Origin: Hyunsoonleella flava
GTDB taxonomy: Bacteria; Bacteroidota; Bacteroidia; Flavobacteriales; Flavobacteriaceae
Assembly: GCF_004310325.1 (NCBI RefSeq)
Contig: NZ_SIRT01000004.1
Coordinates: forward strand, 1 to 64,000
Direction of reading: 5' to 3'
Length of the DNA stretch: 64,000 nt
In this document: in pieces, positions 36,691-46,322 of the stretch
How positions within the stretch are numbered: the stretch's first letter is position 1
Layout: the number at the start of each line of letters is the position of its first letter
The notes under the pieces: model-generated
What the model was told of the DNA's origin: nothing
Databases searched by the model: none
The model's input: only the letters and a program-made list of their open reading frames with translations
Made by a program: the position numbers and the translations under genes

Positions 36691-39162
36691 GTGAAAATTC
36701 TAGACCGCTACATACTAACGACATACCTTAGAACTTTTTTAAGTGTATTTGCAATTTTGCTGCTAATTTTTGTACTGCAAATGATATGGCTGTACATTAA
36801 AGAGCTTGCAGGAAAAGATTTGGATTTAAGCACTATTATGAAGTTCATTGTATATGGGCTACCAAAACTAATACCGCTTGTATTACCGCTTACTATATTG
36901 CTCACGTCCATAATGGTGTTCGGTAATTTTGCCGAGAACTATGAGTTTGCTGCTATGAAATCTACCGGTATTTCTTTACAGCGCGCCATGGCAAGTTTGG
37001 GAGTATTTATTGTAGCGCTCGGATTTGTTACGTTCTGGTTTTCAAATAATGTGATTCCTTGGGGAGAGTTTAATTTTTTCAACCTAAGAAAAAATTTAGC
37101 TAAAGTAAAACCTTCAATGGCAATAGCCGAAGGACAGTTTAACGAGATAGAATCTACGCCATATAACATCAAAGTAGCGAAGAAAACTGGAGATAAGGGT
37201 CAGTTTTTAGAAGATGTAATCATTCACAAAAAAGCTAGAGATGGTAGGCGCAATGCCACTACAATCACTGCAAAAACTGGTGAATTAATTAGTAGAGAAG
37301 ATTCTAATGTCTTAAAACTAGTGCTGTACGATGGCAATTTTTACGAGGATGTATATCCTAAAAAGATAAAAGACAGAAAAAAGTACCCTTTCGCCAAAAG
37401 TAACTTTGAAGTTTATACTATGAATATCGATTTGTCTAATCTTCAAACGGTTGATATGGATGACAAGTCTTATTCCAATAAGTATAGTATGCTAAATGTT
37501 TCTGAACTAGACTATACTATAGATTCCCTAACCATAAAGCATGAAAAAACCATGCAGGACTTTGGCAGAGTCTTGTATCAAAGATCTAATATCGACAAGT
37601 CCTTAAAACCGCCTGTAGAGCTTCCGGCTCCAGAGGAATTTAAAGAAAAAGGTTTAGATATAAATGGAAATAAAATAGAAAAAGATAGTATTAAAATCCA
37701 AAAAAACACCATTCCTAAGGATTCTATCTATACTGGCGAATTGAGAGACTTATTTAGCAATAAGAAAAACTCCCAATTTGTAAACACTGCTATTAGTAAT
37801 ATAAATAGCATAGATCAACTCATTAAAAATAAGAAAACAAATTTAGAACCAAGGAAAAAGTGGTATAACAGGCATATAATTTCGTTTCACGAAAAACTTG
37901 CCCTTCCCTTTGCGTGTATCATTTTGTTTTTTGTTGGAGCCCCACTAGGAGCATTAATTCGAAAAGGTGGTATTGGGTTGCCAATGGTAATTGCAATTTT
38001 ACTGTTTTTAACCTATCATTTTATTGGGATTTTTGCGATGAACAGTGCTAAAAATGGAAGTTTCAATCCTATTTTGGCTAGTTGGTTTTCCACGTTAATC
38101 ATGTTGCCGCTTGGTGTTTATTTAACCAAAAAAGCAACGGCAGATAGAGGCTTATTTGAAACTGAAGGGGTTTTAGAGCCGATTAAGAAACTATTTGGCA
38201 TTAAGAAGAAAGATATTGAAATAGATACATCGATTTTTGAAGATGAAACCGAAGAATATAAAACTTTAAGGTCCTATGATGAGAAGGAACTTATAAAAGT
38301 AATTAAGAACTACAGCCAATATGGATATTCTAGGACACACAGAAACACAGCAGTTTCAATTTTAAATTCTAGAGGAATTTCCAACCAGCAACTTAAATTT
38401 AGCGGAAATTTTGATAATCAAAAATTTGAGGAAGGCATTCGCCTTAAATATAAATTTGATGAAGATTCAAAATTAGCATTTATACTTTATGCCATTGCTT
38501 TCCCTTTGATTATTGGCGGACTAGTCCTGGAAAATAATACATATCCTCTTATTGGGAATACATTATTTGTAATTGGCCTAATAATAGGTGTTGTTTATTT
38601 ATTTGCGCTCGTTAAATCCTTTATAAGCAGTTCTAACTTAAATAAACATCTTGGAAAGGAATCAGGGATGAATGCAGTTGTATACCTGTTATTCGGGTTG
38701 CCTTTGTACTTCATTTTTTATCTCTATCAAAAGAAAGCTACGAGTGAAGCATTATACTTAAATCCGAAAAAGACCTTTAGCATTACAACGGAAAATGAAG
38801 TTCAAGAATCTCGTTTTAACTTAGAAGAGGTCTCTCCAAAACTAAAAGATTACAAGGACCATGCTTTATTCGCTATTATTTTATTTTGCATAGGAGCTAT
38901 TCTTCTAGTGCTCCATTTTGTTTTTAAAAATAATAAATTACCTTCTCTAGAGTCCGCATCAATTCAGCTTAGCATCATTGCCTTAGCCCTTTATGTTATT
39001 TACTACACCAAGTCAATCCTAAATATTTATGCTTTGTATAAGGCGGCTGAATTAGACGATAAAAAGCCAAATATCCTTTTATTAATACTAGGGATGCCAT
39101 TTTATATGATTACCCACTTTTTTCTAAAAGGAAAGATTAATAGGGATATTACTCATATATAA
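36691..39162 (+). CDS. LptF/LptG family permease with long C-terminal extension
   Basis: An 823-residue protein that starts at a GTG. The N-terminal 480 or so residues form the LptF/G fold: helices near residues 10-35, 55-80, 100-125, a periplasmic jellyroll, and helices near 395-470 (IISFHEKLALPFACIILFFVGAPLGALIRKGG), as for the permease that lifts lipopolysaccharide. The family is normally 350-500 residues. The extra 330 or so residues contain about six more hydrophobic segments (for example LAFILYAIAFPLIIGGLVLE, MNAVVYLLFGLPLYFIFYLY), not recognised as any domain. Whether this extension is functional in LPS export is unknown. Confidence 0.85.
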   Translation: MKILDRYILTTYLRTFLSVFAILLLIFVLQMIWLYIKELAGKDLDLSTIMKFIVYGLPKLIPLVLPLTILLTSIMVFGNFAENYEFAAMKSTGISLQRAMASLGVFIVALGFVTFWFSNNVIPWGEFNFFNLRKNLAKVKPSMAIAEGQFNEIESTPYNIKVAKKTGDKGQFLEDVIIHKKARDGRRNATTITAKTGELISREDSNVLKLVLYDGNFYEDVYPKKIKDRKKYPFAKSNFEVYTMNIDLSNLQTVDMDDKSYSNKYSMLNVSELDYTIDSLTIKHEKTMQDFGRVLYQRSNIDKSLKPPVELPAPEEFKEKGLDINGNKIEKDSIKIQKNTIPKDSIYTGELRDLFSNKKNSQFVNTAISNINSIDQLIKNKKTNLEPRKKWYNRHIISFHEKLALPFACIILFFVGAPLGALIRKGGIGLPMVIAILLFLTYHFIGIFAMNSAKNGSFNPILASWFSTLIMLPLGVYLTKKATADRGLFETEGVLEPIKKLFGIKKKDIEIDTSIFEDETEEYKTLRSYDEKELIKVIKNYSQYGYSRTHRNTAVSILNSRGISNQQLKFSGNFDNQKFEEGIRLKYKFDEDSKLAFILYAIAFPLIIGGLVLENNTYPLIGNTLFVIGLIIGVVYLFALVKSFISSSNLNKHLGKESGMNAVVYLLFGLPLYFIFYLYQKKATSEALYLNPKKTFSITTENEVQESRFNLEEVSPKLKDYKDHALFAIILFCIGAILLVLHFVFKNNKLPSLESASIQLSIIALALYVIYYTKSILNIYALYKAAELDDKKPNILLLILGMPFYMITHFFLKGKINRDITHI

Positions 39163-39171
39163 ATTTAGCAA

Positions 39172-39179
39172 TATCTTTG
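39172..39179 (+). promoter_or_regulatory. -7 element before the RibBA-like gene
   Basis: TATCTTTG, an exact TAnnTTTG match. Transcription would start around 39184, at the first possible ATG, so the transcript would be leaderless or the true start would be the ATG at 39199. Confidence 0.4.
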
Positions 39180-39183
39180 CAAC

Positions 39184-40344
39184 ATGATAGCAGAACCTAT
39201 GACTACAGAAAACACCACGAAATTTAAATTAGATACCATTCACGATGCCATTGAAGATATTAGAAATGGAAAGGTAATTATTGTTGTAGATGACCAAAAC
39301 AGGGAAAACGAAGGTGATTTTGTAGCTGCTGCCGAAAAAGTGACTCCAGAAATGATAAACTTCATGGCTACCCATGGAAGAGGTTTAATTTGTGCACCAC
39401 TTACGGAAAATAGATGTAAGGATCTTGAGTTAAACATGATGGTAAATAATAATACCGACCCTATGGAAACTGCATTTACCGTATCTGTGGATTTAAGGGG
39501 AAATGGCGTTACCACAGGAATTTCTGCAAGTGACAGGGCAAAAACAGTAAAGGCCCTTATAGATAACGAAACACGACCTTTTGAACTGGCAAGACCGGGA
39601 CATATTTTTCCACTAGTTGCTAAAGAAGGTGGTGTTTTACGACGAACCGGACACACAGAGGCCGCTATCGATTTTGCAAGATTAGCAGGTTTAGAACCTG
39701 CTGGAGTAATTGTTGAAATTATGAACGAAGATGGTTCTATGGCACGTTTACCCCAACTTACTGAAGTAGCAAAAAAGTTTGATCTTAAGATTGTTTCTAT
39801 TGAGGACCTAGTGGCCTATCGTATGCAACATGACTCCCTTATCGAAAAAATGGAAGATTTTGAAATTCATACCCGATTTGGTAATTTCAGGCTACGTGCA
39901 TACAAGCAAACCACCAATAATCAAATACATATTGCACTTACCAAAGGGCAATGGAAAAATAACGAACCTGTATTAACACGGATAAATTCAACCCTAATAA
40001 ATAATGATATCCTAGGCACGCTTACCAATAACGTTGACGAACAATTAAACGCTATGTTTAAAACTGTAAACGATTTTGGAAAAGGCGCCATCATTTTTAT
40101 TAATCAAGAAATACAAGCCACTAATATTTTAAATCGTTTAGATTTTTTAAAGAACAATCAAAAAGAAAATGAAGTTTTAAAAGCGCCAAGGATAAACATG
40201 GATACACGCGACTTTGGCATAGGTGCACAAATTCTTCATGATTTAGATATACATAAACTGCGGCTAATTTCCAATAGCGAAAAAACCAAACGCGTTGGTA
40301 TGATTGGTTATGGATTAGAAATTGTGGAATACGTAAAGTATTAA
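39184..40344 (+). CDS. ribB: 3,4-dihydroxy-2-butanone-4-phosphate synthase with degenerate GTP cyclohydrolase II domain (RibBA-like)
   Basis: A 386-residue RibBA-shaped protein. Residues 16-220 form RibB, which makes the four-carbon riboflavin precursor from ribulose 5-phosphate: DDQNRENEGDF (36-46), HGRGLICAPL, TAFTVSVD, RPGHIFPL and RTGHTEAAID. Residues 225-386 align with GTP cyclohydrolase II, but its three zinc Cys are replaced by Leu271, Asn282 and Val284, and the QEGR block reads QEIQ. The second half therefore probably has no cyclohydrolase activity, as in variants called RibBX. The ATG at 39199 (MTTENTT) is an equally good start. No FMN riboswitch is visible upstream. Confidence 0.9.
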   Translation: MIAEPMTTENTTKFKLDTIHDAIEDIRNGKVIIVVDDQNRENEGDFVAAAEKVTPEMINFMATHGRGLICAPLTENRCKDLELNMMVNNNTDPMETAFTVSVDLRGNGVTTGISASDRAKTVKALIDNETRPFELARPGHIFPLVAKEGGVLRRTGHTEAAIDFARLAGLEPAGVIVEIMNEDGSMARLPQLTEVAKKFDLKIVSIEDLVAYRMQHDSLIEKMEDFEIHTRFGNFRLRAYKQTTNNQIHIALTKGQWKNNEPVLTRINSTLINNDILGTLTNNVDEQLNAMFKTVNDFGKGAIIFINQEIQATNILNRLDFLKNNQKENEVLKAPRINMDTRDFGIGAQILHDLDIHKLRLISNSEKTKRVGMIGYGLEIVEYVKY

Positions 40345-40381
40345 AAAGAGGAGCATAACACTAGGCTACAACTCCCCTTTT
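40344..40381. terminator. Terminator after the RibBA-like gene
   Basis: AAAAGAGGAG (40344-40353) pairs with CTCCCCTTTT (40372-40381) except one A-C mismatch; the T run follows on the plus strand. It also faces the convergent T9SS gene at 40409. Confidence 0.7.
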
Positions 40382-40408
40382 CTCCCGATTAATAGCCTCT
40401 TCAATTTT

Positions 40409-41539
40409 TTATTCAACAACTATACGTTTGGTTGTGGTAGCTTTATTACCATAAGCCTTCAATAAATAGATGCCACCACTTAGGTTTTCTATATTCAATT
40501 GTTTGGCATTATAGGTTTCCAAAACTTTGTAGCCTAGAACATTATACAGTTCAACTTTGTCTATCGCAATTTTAGATGAAATATTAATTATAGTCTTCGC
40601 TGGATTTGGATACACCTTAAAGTTTTCATCCTCAAATAAATCTGTACTTAAAGGACCTGCCATTGAAAACGATTTTTCCTCTTTATAGTATGGTTCCCAA
40701 TCGTCAGATGGTACGTCCCATGACTCTAAAGTAAAAACGATTCTGTTTCCATTTGCATCATATCCACTTGTGTCCCTATCTTCATTAATCCAATCCATTC
40801 CTGATTTGATTTGAGTGAGCAATTCTTTCTCCAATCCGTTTTCATAAGTAAAAAAAGTTCTTTCAGACTCTTCCCAAGTACTGCCATTGTACTCCTCGGA
40901 TAAGGTCTCAGAGATCATACCCATGCTATATGTTGCTTCCACCCTTTCATAGGCACTCCAAGCTCCGTTATCCCATTCATAAAATATGGCACTTTCAGGG
41001 TTTCCGGGAGACATATACATAATAACTAATTCCTCATCGTTCACCCATTGGTTTGGGTTTGTATTTGTATCCCAATTTTGGCTAGTTTGTTTACCGAAAT
41101 CAGAACCAGAGTAATCAGAATACACCTCTCTAAAACTATTTATATAATCATTCTGTATAAAATTGAAAGTTTTATGGGTTTCCCCAGTAAGATTACCTGA
41201 CGCATCATAAGTATATTCTACTAATGTAGAGTTTATCCATTGGCTGGTAACACTATTCCATGCTTGTCTCTCATCAGAAATTATATCGTTATTACCATTA
41301 TACATCTTGATATTTTGATGGGTTAAAATCATTCCAGGCATGGCGTAACCTGTAATCTTGGTTTCTTTGTCACCTCCATTTTCATAGGTGTAAACCTCAT
41401 GTAATTCTAGCTCCCAGTCGTCTGCAGCAGTATTCCATGTAAAAATATCTTTTGTATCGGTCTTGTATGTTTGGGAAATACCTTTAAAAGTATAGCAAAA
41501 CATTAAAATAAAAAGTGCAGCGTGTAAAATTCGTTTCAT
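40409..41539 (-). CDS. T9SS-secreted protein of unknown function
   Basis: A 376-residue protein. Signal peptide MKRILHAALFILMFCYTFKGISQ; then about 270 residues of short beta repeats of the type W-x-E-x4-Y-x-Y-x2-G (for example VEYTYDASGNLTGET, RTFFTYENGLEKELLT, DTSGYDANGNRIVFT), resembling YD/RHS-like repeat sequence; then a type A T9SS sorting tail (FEDENFKVYPNPAKTIINIS ... LNIENLSGGIYLLKAYGNKATTTKRIVVE). It is likely on the cell surface or released. No enzyme motif seen. The 245-bp upstream gap (41540-41784) holds nothing I could recognise except AT-rich DNA. Confidence 0.8.
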   Translation of the reverse strand: MKRILHAALFILMFCYTFKGISQTYKTDTKDIFTWNTAADDWELELHEVYTYENGGDKETKITGYAMPGMILTHQNIKMYNGNNDIISDERQAWNSVTSQWINSTLVEYTYDASGNLTGETHKTFNFIQNDYINSFREVYSDYSGSDFGKQTSQNWDTNTNPNQWVNDEELVIMYMSPGNPESAIFYEWDNGAWSAYERVEATYSMGMISETLSEEYNGSTWEESERTFFTYENGLEKELLTQIKSGMDWINEDRDTSGYDANGNRIVFTLESWDVPSDDWEPYYKEEKSFSMAGPLSTDLFEDENFKVYPNPAKTIINISSKIAIDKVELYNVLGYKVLETYNAKQLNIENLSGGIYLLKAYGNKATTTKRIVVE

Positions 41540-41784
41540 AGTTAATAGCTTTAAAGTTATATGTAGACATCGTATAGCTTACGATATGTCATCATATTTT
41601 TTTCAAAATGAAATAAATCATTCTGACTTTGCTATTAATCAAAACTTAGGAATAACATTGTAGAAAAGAAAGTGGCAACTCTTTTTAAGACGAAAGGCTC
41701 TTAAAGTTAAGTAATTTATCTCATACGGACTTATAGAAAGACAATGTTTTTACGCTGAAAATTTCGCGCTTAAAAATTTAAAAA

Positions 41785-43356
41785 TTAAATCTTTATTACT
41801 TTTCGTGTTATCGACCCTTTATCTGTAATGATTTGCATTATGTAAATGCCAGTGTCGAGATTTGAAACAGCAACGGACTTGATGGATGTTTCTTTCTGAA
41901 GAATGAGTTTTCCGTATGTATCAAAAACTTTTACATATCTAATGTCTAACAGTGTATCAATAAAGACTTTGTCTTTTACAGGATTTGGATAAACCTTAAC
42001 TTTATTTAAGGTTTTGTCCTCAATACTTAAACCTAAGTTTTGATACACCCTCACATAGTCTATTACCATAGCACTTTGGGTAAAGTTTGGATCTATTGCT
42101 CCTGATATTCCTCCCATAGCCACGTTTAAAAGAAGATATTGATCTAAATCAAATGGCCATGTATTATTGTCTTTAACCGAAGGATTATAAGTATAATAGG
42201 CCACATCATCTACAAGAAAAGTAATTTGATTTGGTGACCAATTCATGGAGTACACATGATAGTTATTTGCCAAATCAGTAAGTTGTTGTGATGCGACGTT
42301 TACCGTATTTCCAAAACTTGAAGGCGTATGTATCGCGCTTGATGTATGATTTACATCCCCCAAACCATGCTCCATAATATCTATTTCTCCACATGCTGGC
42401 CAAGGTGTTGTGCCAAAACCTTGTGTTTGCCAATAGGCTCCTGTTTCGGTAATATTCTTACCTAAAGTCCAAATAGCAGGCCATGTGCCATCTCCAAATG
42501 GAAGTTTAGCCCTAACATCTACTCTTCCATAGGTAAACGCGAATTTAGAATTTAATCGAGCCGACGTATACTGTTTGGTTTCTCCCTGATCGGTAAAGGA
42601 CCCTTTAATAGCTACAATATTCAAATTCCCATCCTCCACAAAAGAATTTTCGATACGATTTGTGTAATGTTGTACTTCTCCATTAAACCAACTTCCACCT
42701 GATGGCAGTTGCGTTTGATGAAACCAATTGGAACTATTGATAGCTGTTTTGCCAGGGGTATTAAATTCATCAGACCAAACCAAATCATTATAGATAACGT
42801 CCAGATTATTAGGATTTGTTGGTGTAGAGCCATCATCAATGTCGTCAATTAAGTAGGTACCAGATATTAAACTCCCTCCATCTATGAAAATAGTGAGCCT
42901 GCTGTAGGTGCCAGAGCCATTTACTGCTGAAACACCATCCGAACTTAATACAGCGTTTGAGAAATCGAATACAAGACCATTTCTCCATCCAGAAGCGGCT
43001 AATGTAGACACGGTAACTTGCACGTCTGGATTAGTGCCTTCTTCTAATTTTAATGTAATCTGGTGTCCGTTTGGATCAAAGGCATAAAAATCAAGATTTA
43101 TCGTTTTTTGCAAACCTAAATCTATAGGGCGCACTAAATCTATTGTGAAACCTTGCCATGGATCAGAACCATGGTTCGAAAACTCGCCTACCATATCTGA
43201 GCCATCTGTAACACTACCCCTTCTTGAAAAACCGCTACCACCAAAAGCTGTAAACTCATCTGATGCATTGGAAAAGCCAATTGGCATTTCCTGAGCAAAT
43301 GTAAGTGTAGAGATTAAAAAAAGAAATCCGACAAATTTTGTATAGTTTACTATCAT
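41785..43356 (-). CDS. Glycoside hydrolase family 16 beta-glucanase (laminarinase type), T9SS-secreted
   Basis: A 523-residue secreted enzyme. Signal peptide MIVNYTKFVGFLFLISTLTFAQ; residues 25-175 form an N-terminal beta-sandwich, probably carbohydrate-binding; residues 190-440 form GH16. The catalytic block is E324-I-D-I-M-E329 (nucleophile and acid/base), preceded by LPFGDGTWPAIWTLG and followed by HVYSMNWSPNQITFLVDD. The last 80 residues are a type A T9SS tail (VYPNPVKDKVFIDTL ... LDTGIYIMQIITDKGSITRKVIKI). It should cut beta-1,3- or mixed-linked glucan such as laminarin outside the cell. No SusCD-type uptake genes are next to it. Confidence 0.92.
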   Translation of the reverse strand: MIVNYTKFVGFLFLISTLTFAQEMPIGFSNASDEFTAFGGSGFSRRGSVTDGSDMVGEFSNHGSDPWQGFTIDLVRPIDLGLQKTINLDFYAFDPNGHQITLKLEEGTNPDVQVTVSTLAASGWRNGLVFDFSNAVLSSDGVSAVNGSGTYSRLTIFIDGGSLISGTYLIDDIDDGSTPTNPNNLDVIYNDLVWSDEFNTPGKTAINSSNWFHQTQLPSGGSWFNGEVQHYTNRIENSFVEDGNLNIVAIKGSFTDQGETKQYTSARLNSKFAFTYGRVDVRAKLPFGDGTWPAIWTLGKNITETGAYWQTQGFGTTPWPACGEIDIMEHGLGDVNHTSSAIHTPSSFGNTVNVASQQLTDLANNYHVYSMNWSPNQITFLVDDVAYYTYNPSVKDNNTWPFDLDQYLLLNVAMGGISGAIDPNFTQSAMVIDYVRVYQNLGLSIEDKTLNKVKVYPNPVKDKVFIDTLLDIRYVKVFDTYGKLILQKETSIKSVAVSNLDTGIYIMQIITDKGSITRKVIKI

Positions 43357-43484
43357 GATTTGATGTTTACAACAAACTTATGATAAGTAAATCACAACTA
43401 GTAATTCAGCACCACAACAAAAACCATACATAACTGTATATATAATCAATAGCAACCAAATCACTCAAAGAGCGTTATGATGTT

Positions 43485-44399
43485 TTAGAAAAACCTAGGT
43501 GATAAAATTTTTCTATTCGAAGAAAAATTTAAATCAAATTGAAGAAAAATTTCATGAGAAGATGGGCCTGAATAACTAATATCTGATACTACATAATCAT
43601 ATGCGTAACCCAACCGAATATTTGGTAATACAGCAAAATTAATCAGGAAACTAAGAGCATCCTGATATCTGTAAGATGTGCCCAGTTCCAATTTTTCAAA
43701 AAATAGAAAGTTAGCATTAAGGTCAAATGAAACTGGAGATTCTAAGGTGGACTTCACCATGAAAGAAGGTCTAAACTTTGTGGTTTGTGCTAATTGAAAA
43801 ACGTATCCTGCAGTTACGAAGTAATGTAATACGTCAGAACCTAATCGTATTCCATTTTCATTTAAATGTACACTCTCTAACATATTAGGCATAGACAGAC
43901 CTACATAGTAATTGTTAGTATATAAAAACGCTCCCGCTCCTATATTTACGTTATTTTCATTTATATTTCTGGAAAAAAAAGGGTCATTGTCATCAATTAC
44001 ATTAACCGTTGCTAAACCAATATCATGCATTGTAATACCGCTTTTAACTCCTAATGCCAAGTTAAGTTTATCATTGATTCTGATAGTATATGAAAGATCT
44101 GTGTAAAGATTGTTTTCTTTAACTGGGCCATGTTGATCTGATATTACAGACACACCTAAACCCATCTGATTACTAATTGGCCCGTGCCCTGAAATTGTAA
44201 TGGTTTTGGGAGCACCGGGAAAACCTGTCCACTGGTTTCTGTATAAAGTAGTAATTTGTAGATACTCTTTAGAGCCGGCATAAGCTGGATTAATTATGGC
44301 TTGGTTATACATATATTGCGTATACTGCGGATCTTGTTGCGCATTTAAGCCCTTTAAAAAAACGATGAAAAGTATAACTAAAATGTAAACATGTTTCAT
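43485..44399 (-). CDS. PorP/SprF family T9SS membrane protein
   Basis: A 304-residue outer-membrane barrel protein of the PorP/SprF family: signal peptide MKHVYILVILFIVFLKGLNA, then QQDPQYTQYMYNQAIINPAYAGSKEYLQITTLYRNQWTGFPGAPKTITISGHGP, the family's near-invariant N-terminal block. It works with type IX secretion in delivering large CHU_C-tagged adhesins. The gene for such an adhesin lies 16 bp upstream in the same direction, and the pair is the standard SprF/SprB-type arrangement. Confidence 0.95.
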   Translation of the reverse strand: MKHVYILVILFIVFLKGLNAQQDPQYTQYMYNQAIINPAYAGSKEYLQITTLYRNQWTGFPGAPKTITISGHGPISNQMGLGVSVISDQHGPVKENNLYTDLSYTIRINDKLNLALGVKSGITMHDIGLATVNVIDDNDPFFSRNINENNVNIGAGAFLYTNNYYVGLSMPNMLESVHLNENGIRLGSDVLHYFVTAGYVFQLAQTTKFRPSFMVKSTLESPVSFDLNANFLFFEKLELGTSYRYQDALSFLINFAVLPNIRLGYAYDYVVSDISYSGPSSHEIFLQFDLNFSSNRKILSPRFF

Positions 44400-44415
44400 T
44401 TTGCAGCAGAACCTT

Positions 44416-46254
44416 TTAGTAGTTTAAATATATCCACCCCGTAACAGGCTTACTGTAATTAGGATCATTGAGATGAAGCACATAATAATAGGTACCCACA
44501 GGGAGAAGGTTTCCACTATTTATTCCTCTGTTTGAATAACCGTTCCATGGATTTTTATTATACCCAACAAAGACAAGAGTTCCGTTTCTATTGAAAATTT
44601 TTATCTCTAGATTTTCAAAAATACCATAGACTTGATCAGGGGAAAAATCATCGTTTTTACCGTCATCATTAGGTGAAATCCCTTCCTGTTCTATTTCTTC
44701 AAAACAATTATTTATTTTTAGTGGTAACTCAACAAATTCTATACAAGATCCGTTATTTAACGTAACATAAACAGATTGCGGGTAAGTTATATTGGTATAA
44801 CTATTTGGTGCAGAAATAGGGTTAGTAAAACTATTTAAATCTTCTAATGTCTCGTAATAAGTATAAATAATATTTGGTTCAGTAGTGATAACACCTTCAA
44901 TCTCGGTTAAATTAAATACTGATGTATTATTCCCTTCATCACAAGCTTCTACAACTGGGATATTAATCACTATAGGTGCACTAATTAGCGATATAGATTG
45001 AGAAACTTCGTTATTAGATTCATTAGTTTCTTGTATAGTACCATTGCCTGTACCGTCGTCATCAACTACAACAAACAATTCAAAATCATTTAGAATACTA
45101 TTAGGAACTGTTAATTGTATAACACCACTTTCTGATTCGCCTATATCAAGTGCGGTAGTTGTATTACTTTGCCCCAAAAAGGTGCCGTTTGCATAAAATG
45201 AAATAGGAACTCCCGCGGGTAAAACTTCCGTTGAATTAAAATTATTAACTGTAAACTCTACAATAATCTCTTGACTATCGCATACAATCGAGATATTATC
45301 TATAACAGGCGTAGCATCAGGTAATTGACTGTTTAAAACCGTAATGATATTATTTATAATGATTAAATCTGCACTAAACACGCCGTTTTCAGGATTAAAA
45401 TCTCCTGTAGTTAATGTTACAGTTGCTTCTGTATCTCCAATCTTTATAATATCCTCAATATCGTAAACATCTAAATCCATATTGTACAATGTGCTGGATC
45501 TTGTATATGTATTGGTGCCATTAAAAGCATTATCACGCGGATTTAATGGTAAATCCTCTAAAGCAATGCCTTGAAAAATAAGTGATTCTCCGAAATTTAA
45601 AGCCTGATCTCCTTCCCAAGCCAAAAACCCTATTTTAGCATCTGCGTTATCTATTACATTCAAATTTGAGATAGTAATATCAATACGCTGACTTTCTCTA
45701 TTAATAATCTCCAATCCATGAAATAAATTTACCTGATTAAGTGGCAATGTATCTTCCTCATAAATTATAAAAATAGACCAACCAGCAAAATTTGTCCTGT
45801 TGTTGCAATACCCCGGATTTTCGGCAAGTACAGCATCTATATTTAAATTTTCTACAGTATATGTTCCATTTCCTGTGTTTATTACTAAATCGGTAATGTT
45901 TTTATAACAAGAAAAATAGGTTAGATCTCCATTAAAAGAATCTGAATATGTAACATTAAGAGTGTCATCAGCTTCAATATCTGTTCCATTAAGTGTTATG
46001 GATGTATCGCCACTACCAGATCCCGCCCAATATATAAAAGCCTCTTTAATAATTTGGGAGGATGGCATATTTAAATCTGCACTGGATAAAGGAAGTATCT
46101 CACAAAAGGTGCTTAAATTATTCTCTGCTGGGTTTAATGTATTACCTATTGCGGTGTAACTAAAGCGACCATGATATTGTTTGAAGATATCAATGTCTTG
46201 TGCGCATATTTTAGCTATACCGAAAATTATAACTAAAATATGCCACTTCTTCAT
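44416..46254 (-). CDS. Gliding-motility-associated C-terminal domain (CHU_C) surface protein
   Basis: A 612-residue secreted protein. The signal peptide is MKKWHILVIIFGIAKICA. Repeated beta domains follow, including a CARDB-like block (VIDNISIVCDSQEIIVEFTVNNFNSTEVLPAGVPISFYANGT). A type B CHU_C tail closes it (ISPNDDGKNDDFSPDQVYGIFENLEIKIFNRNGTLVFVGYN ... LPVGTYYYVLHLNDPN). Such tails are exported by T9SS with the help of a PorP/SprF partner, encoded next. It probably forms part of the cell-surface adhesive or gliding machinery, though it is short compared with SprB. Confidence 0.92.
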   Translation of the reverse strand: MKKWHILVIIFGIAKICAQDIDIFKQYHGRFSYTAIGNTLNPAENNLSTFCEILPLSSADLNMPSSQIIKEAFIYWAGSGSGDTSITLNGTDIEADDTLNVTYSDSFNGDLTYFSCYKNITDLVINTGNGTYTVENLNIDAVLAENPGYCNNRTNFAGWSIFIIYEEDTLPLNQVNLFHGLEIINRESQRIDITISNLNVIDNADAKIGFLAWEGDQALNFGESLIFQGIALEDLPLNPRDNAFNGTNTYTRSSTLYNMDLDVYDIEDIIKIGDTEATVTLTTGDFNPENGVFSADLIIINNIITVLNSQLPDATPVIDNISIVCDSQEIIVEFTVNNFNSTEVLPAGVPISFYANGTFLGQSNTTTALDIGESESGVIQLTVPNSILNDFELFVVVDDDGTGNGTIQETNESNNEVSQSISLISAPIVINIPVVEACDEGNNTSVFNLTEIEGVITTEPNIIYTYYETLEDLNSFTNPISAPNSYTNITYPQSVYVTLNNGSCIEFVELPLKINNCFEEIEQEGISPNDDGKNDDFSPDQVYGIFENLEIKIFNRNGTLVFVGYNKNPWNGYSNRGINSGNLLPVGTYYYVLHLNDPNYSKPVTGWIYLNY

Positions 46255-46322
46255 TTTTATGGATTGTTTTTACATATAGACTTGAATGGAGAACCTACAG
46301 ATAAATCTCAACAGGATCTTAT

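Noticed and set aside
39163-39183. FMN riboswitch before the RibBA-like gene
   Set aside because: Only about 20 bp separate it from the previous gene, with no RFN-type conserved sequence.
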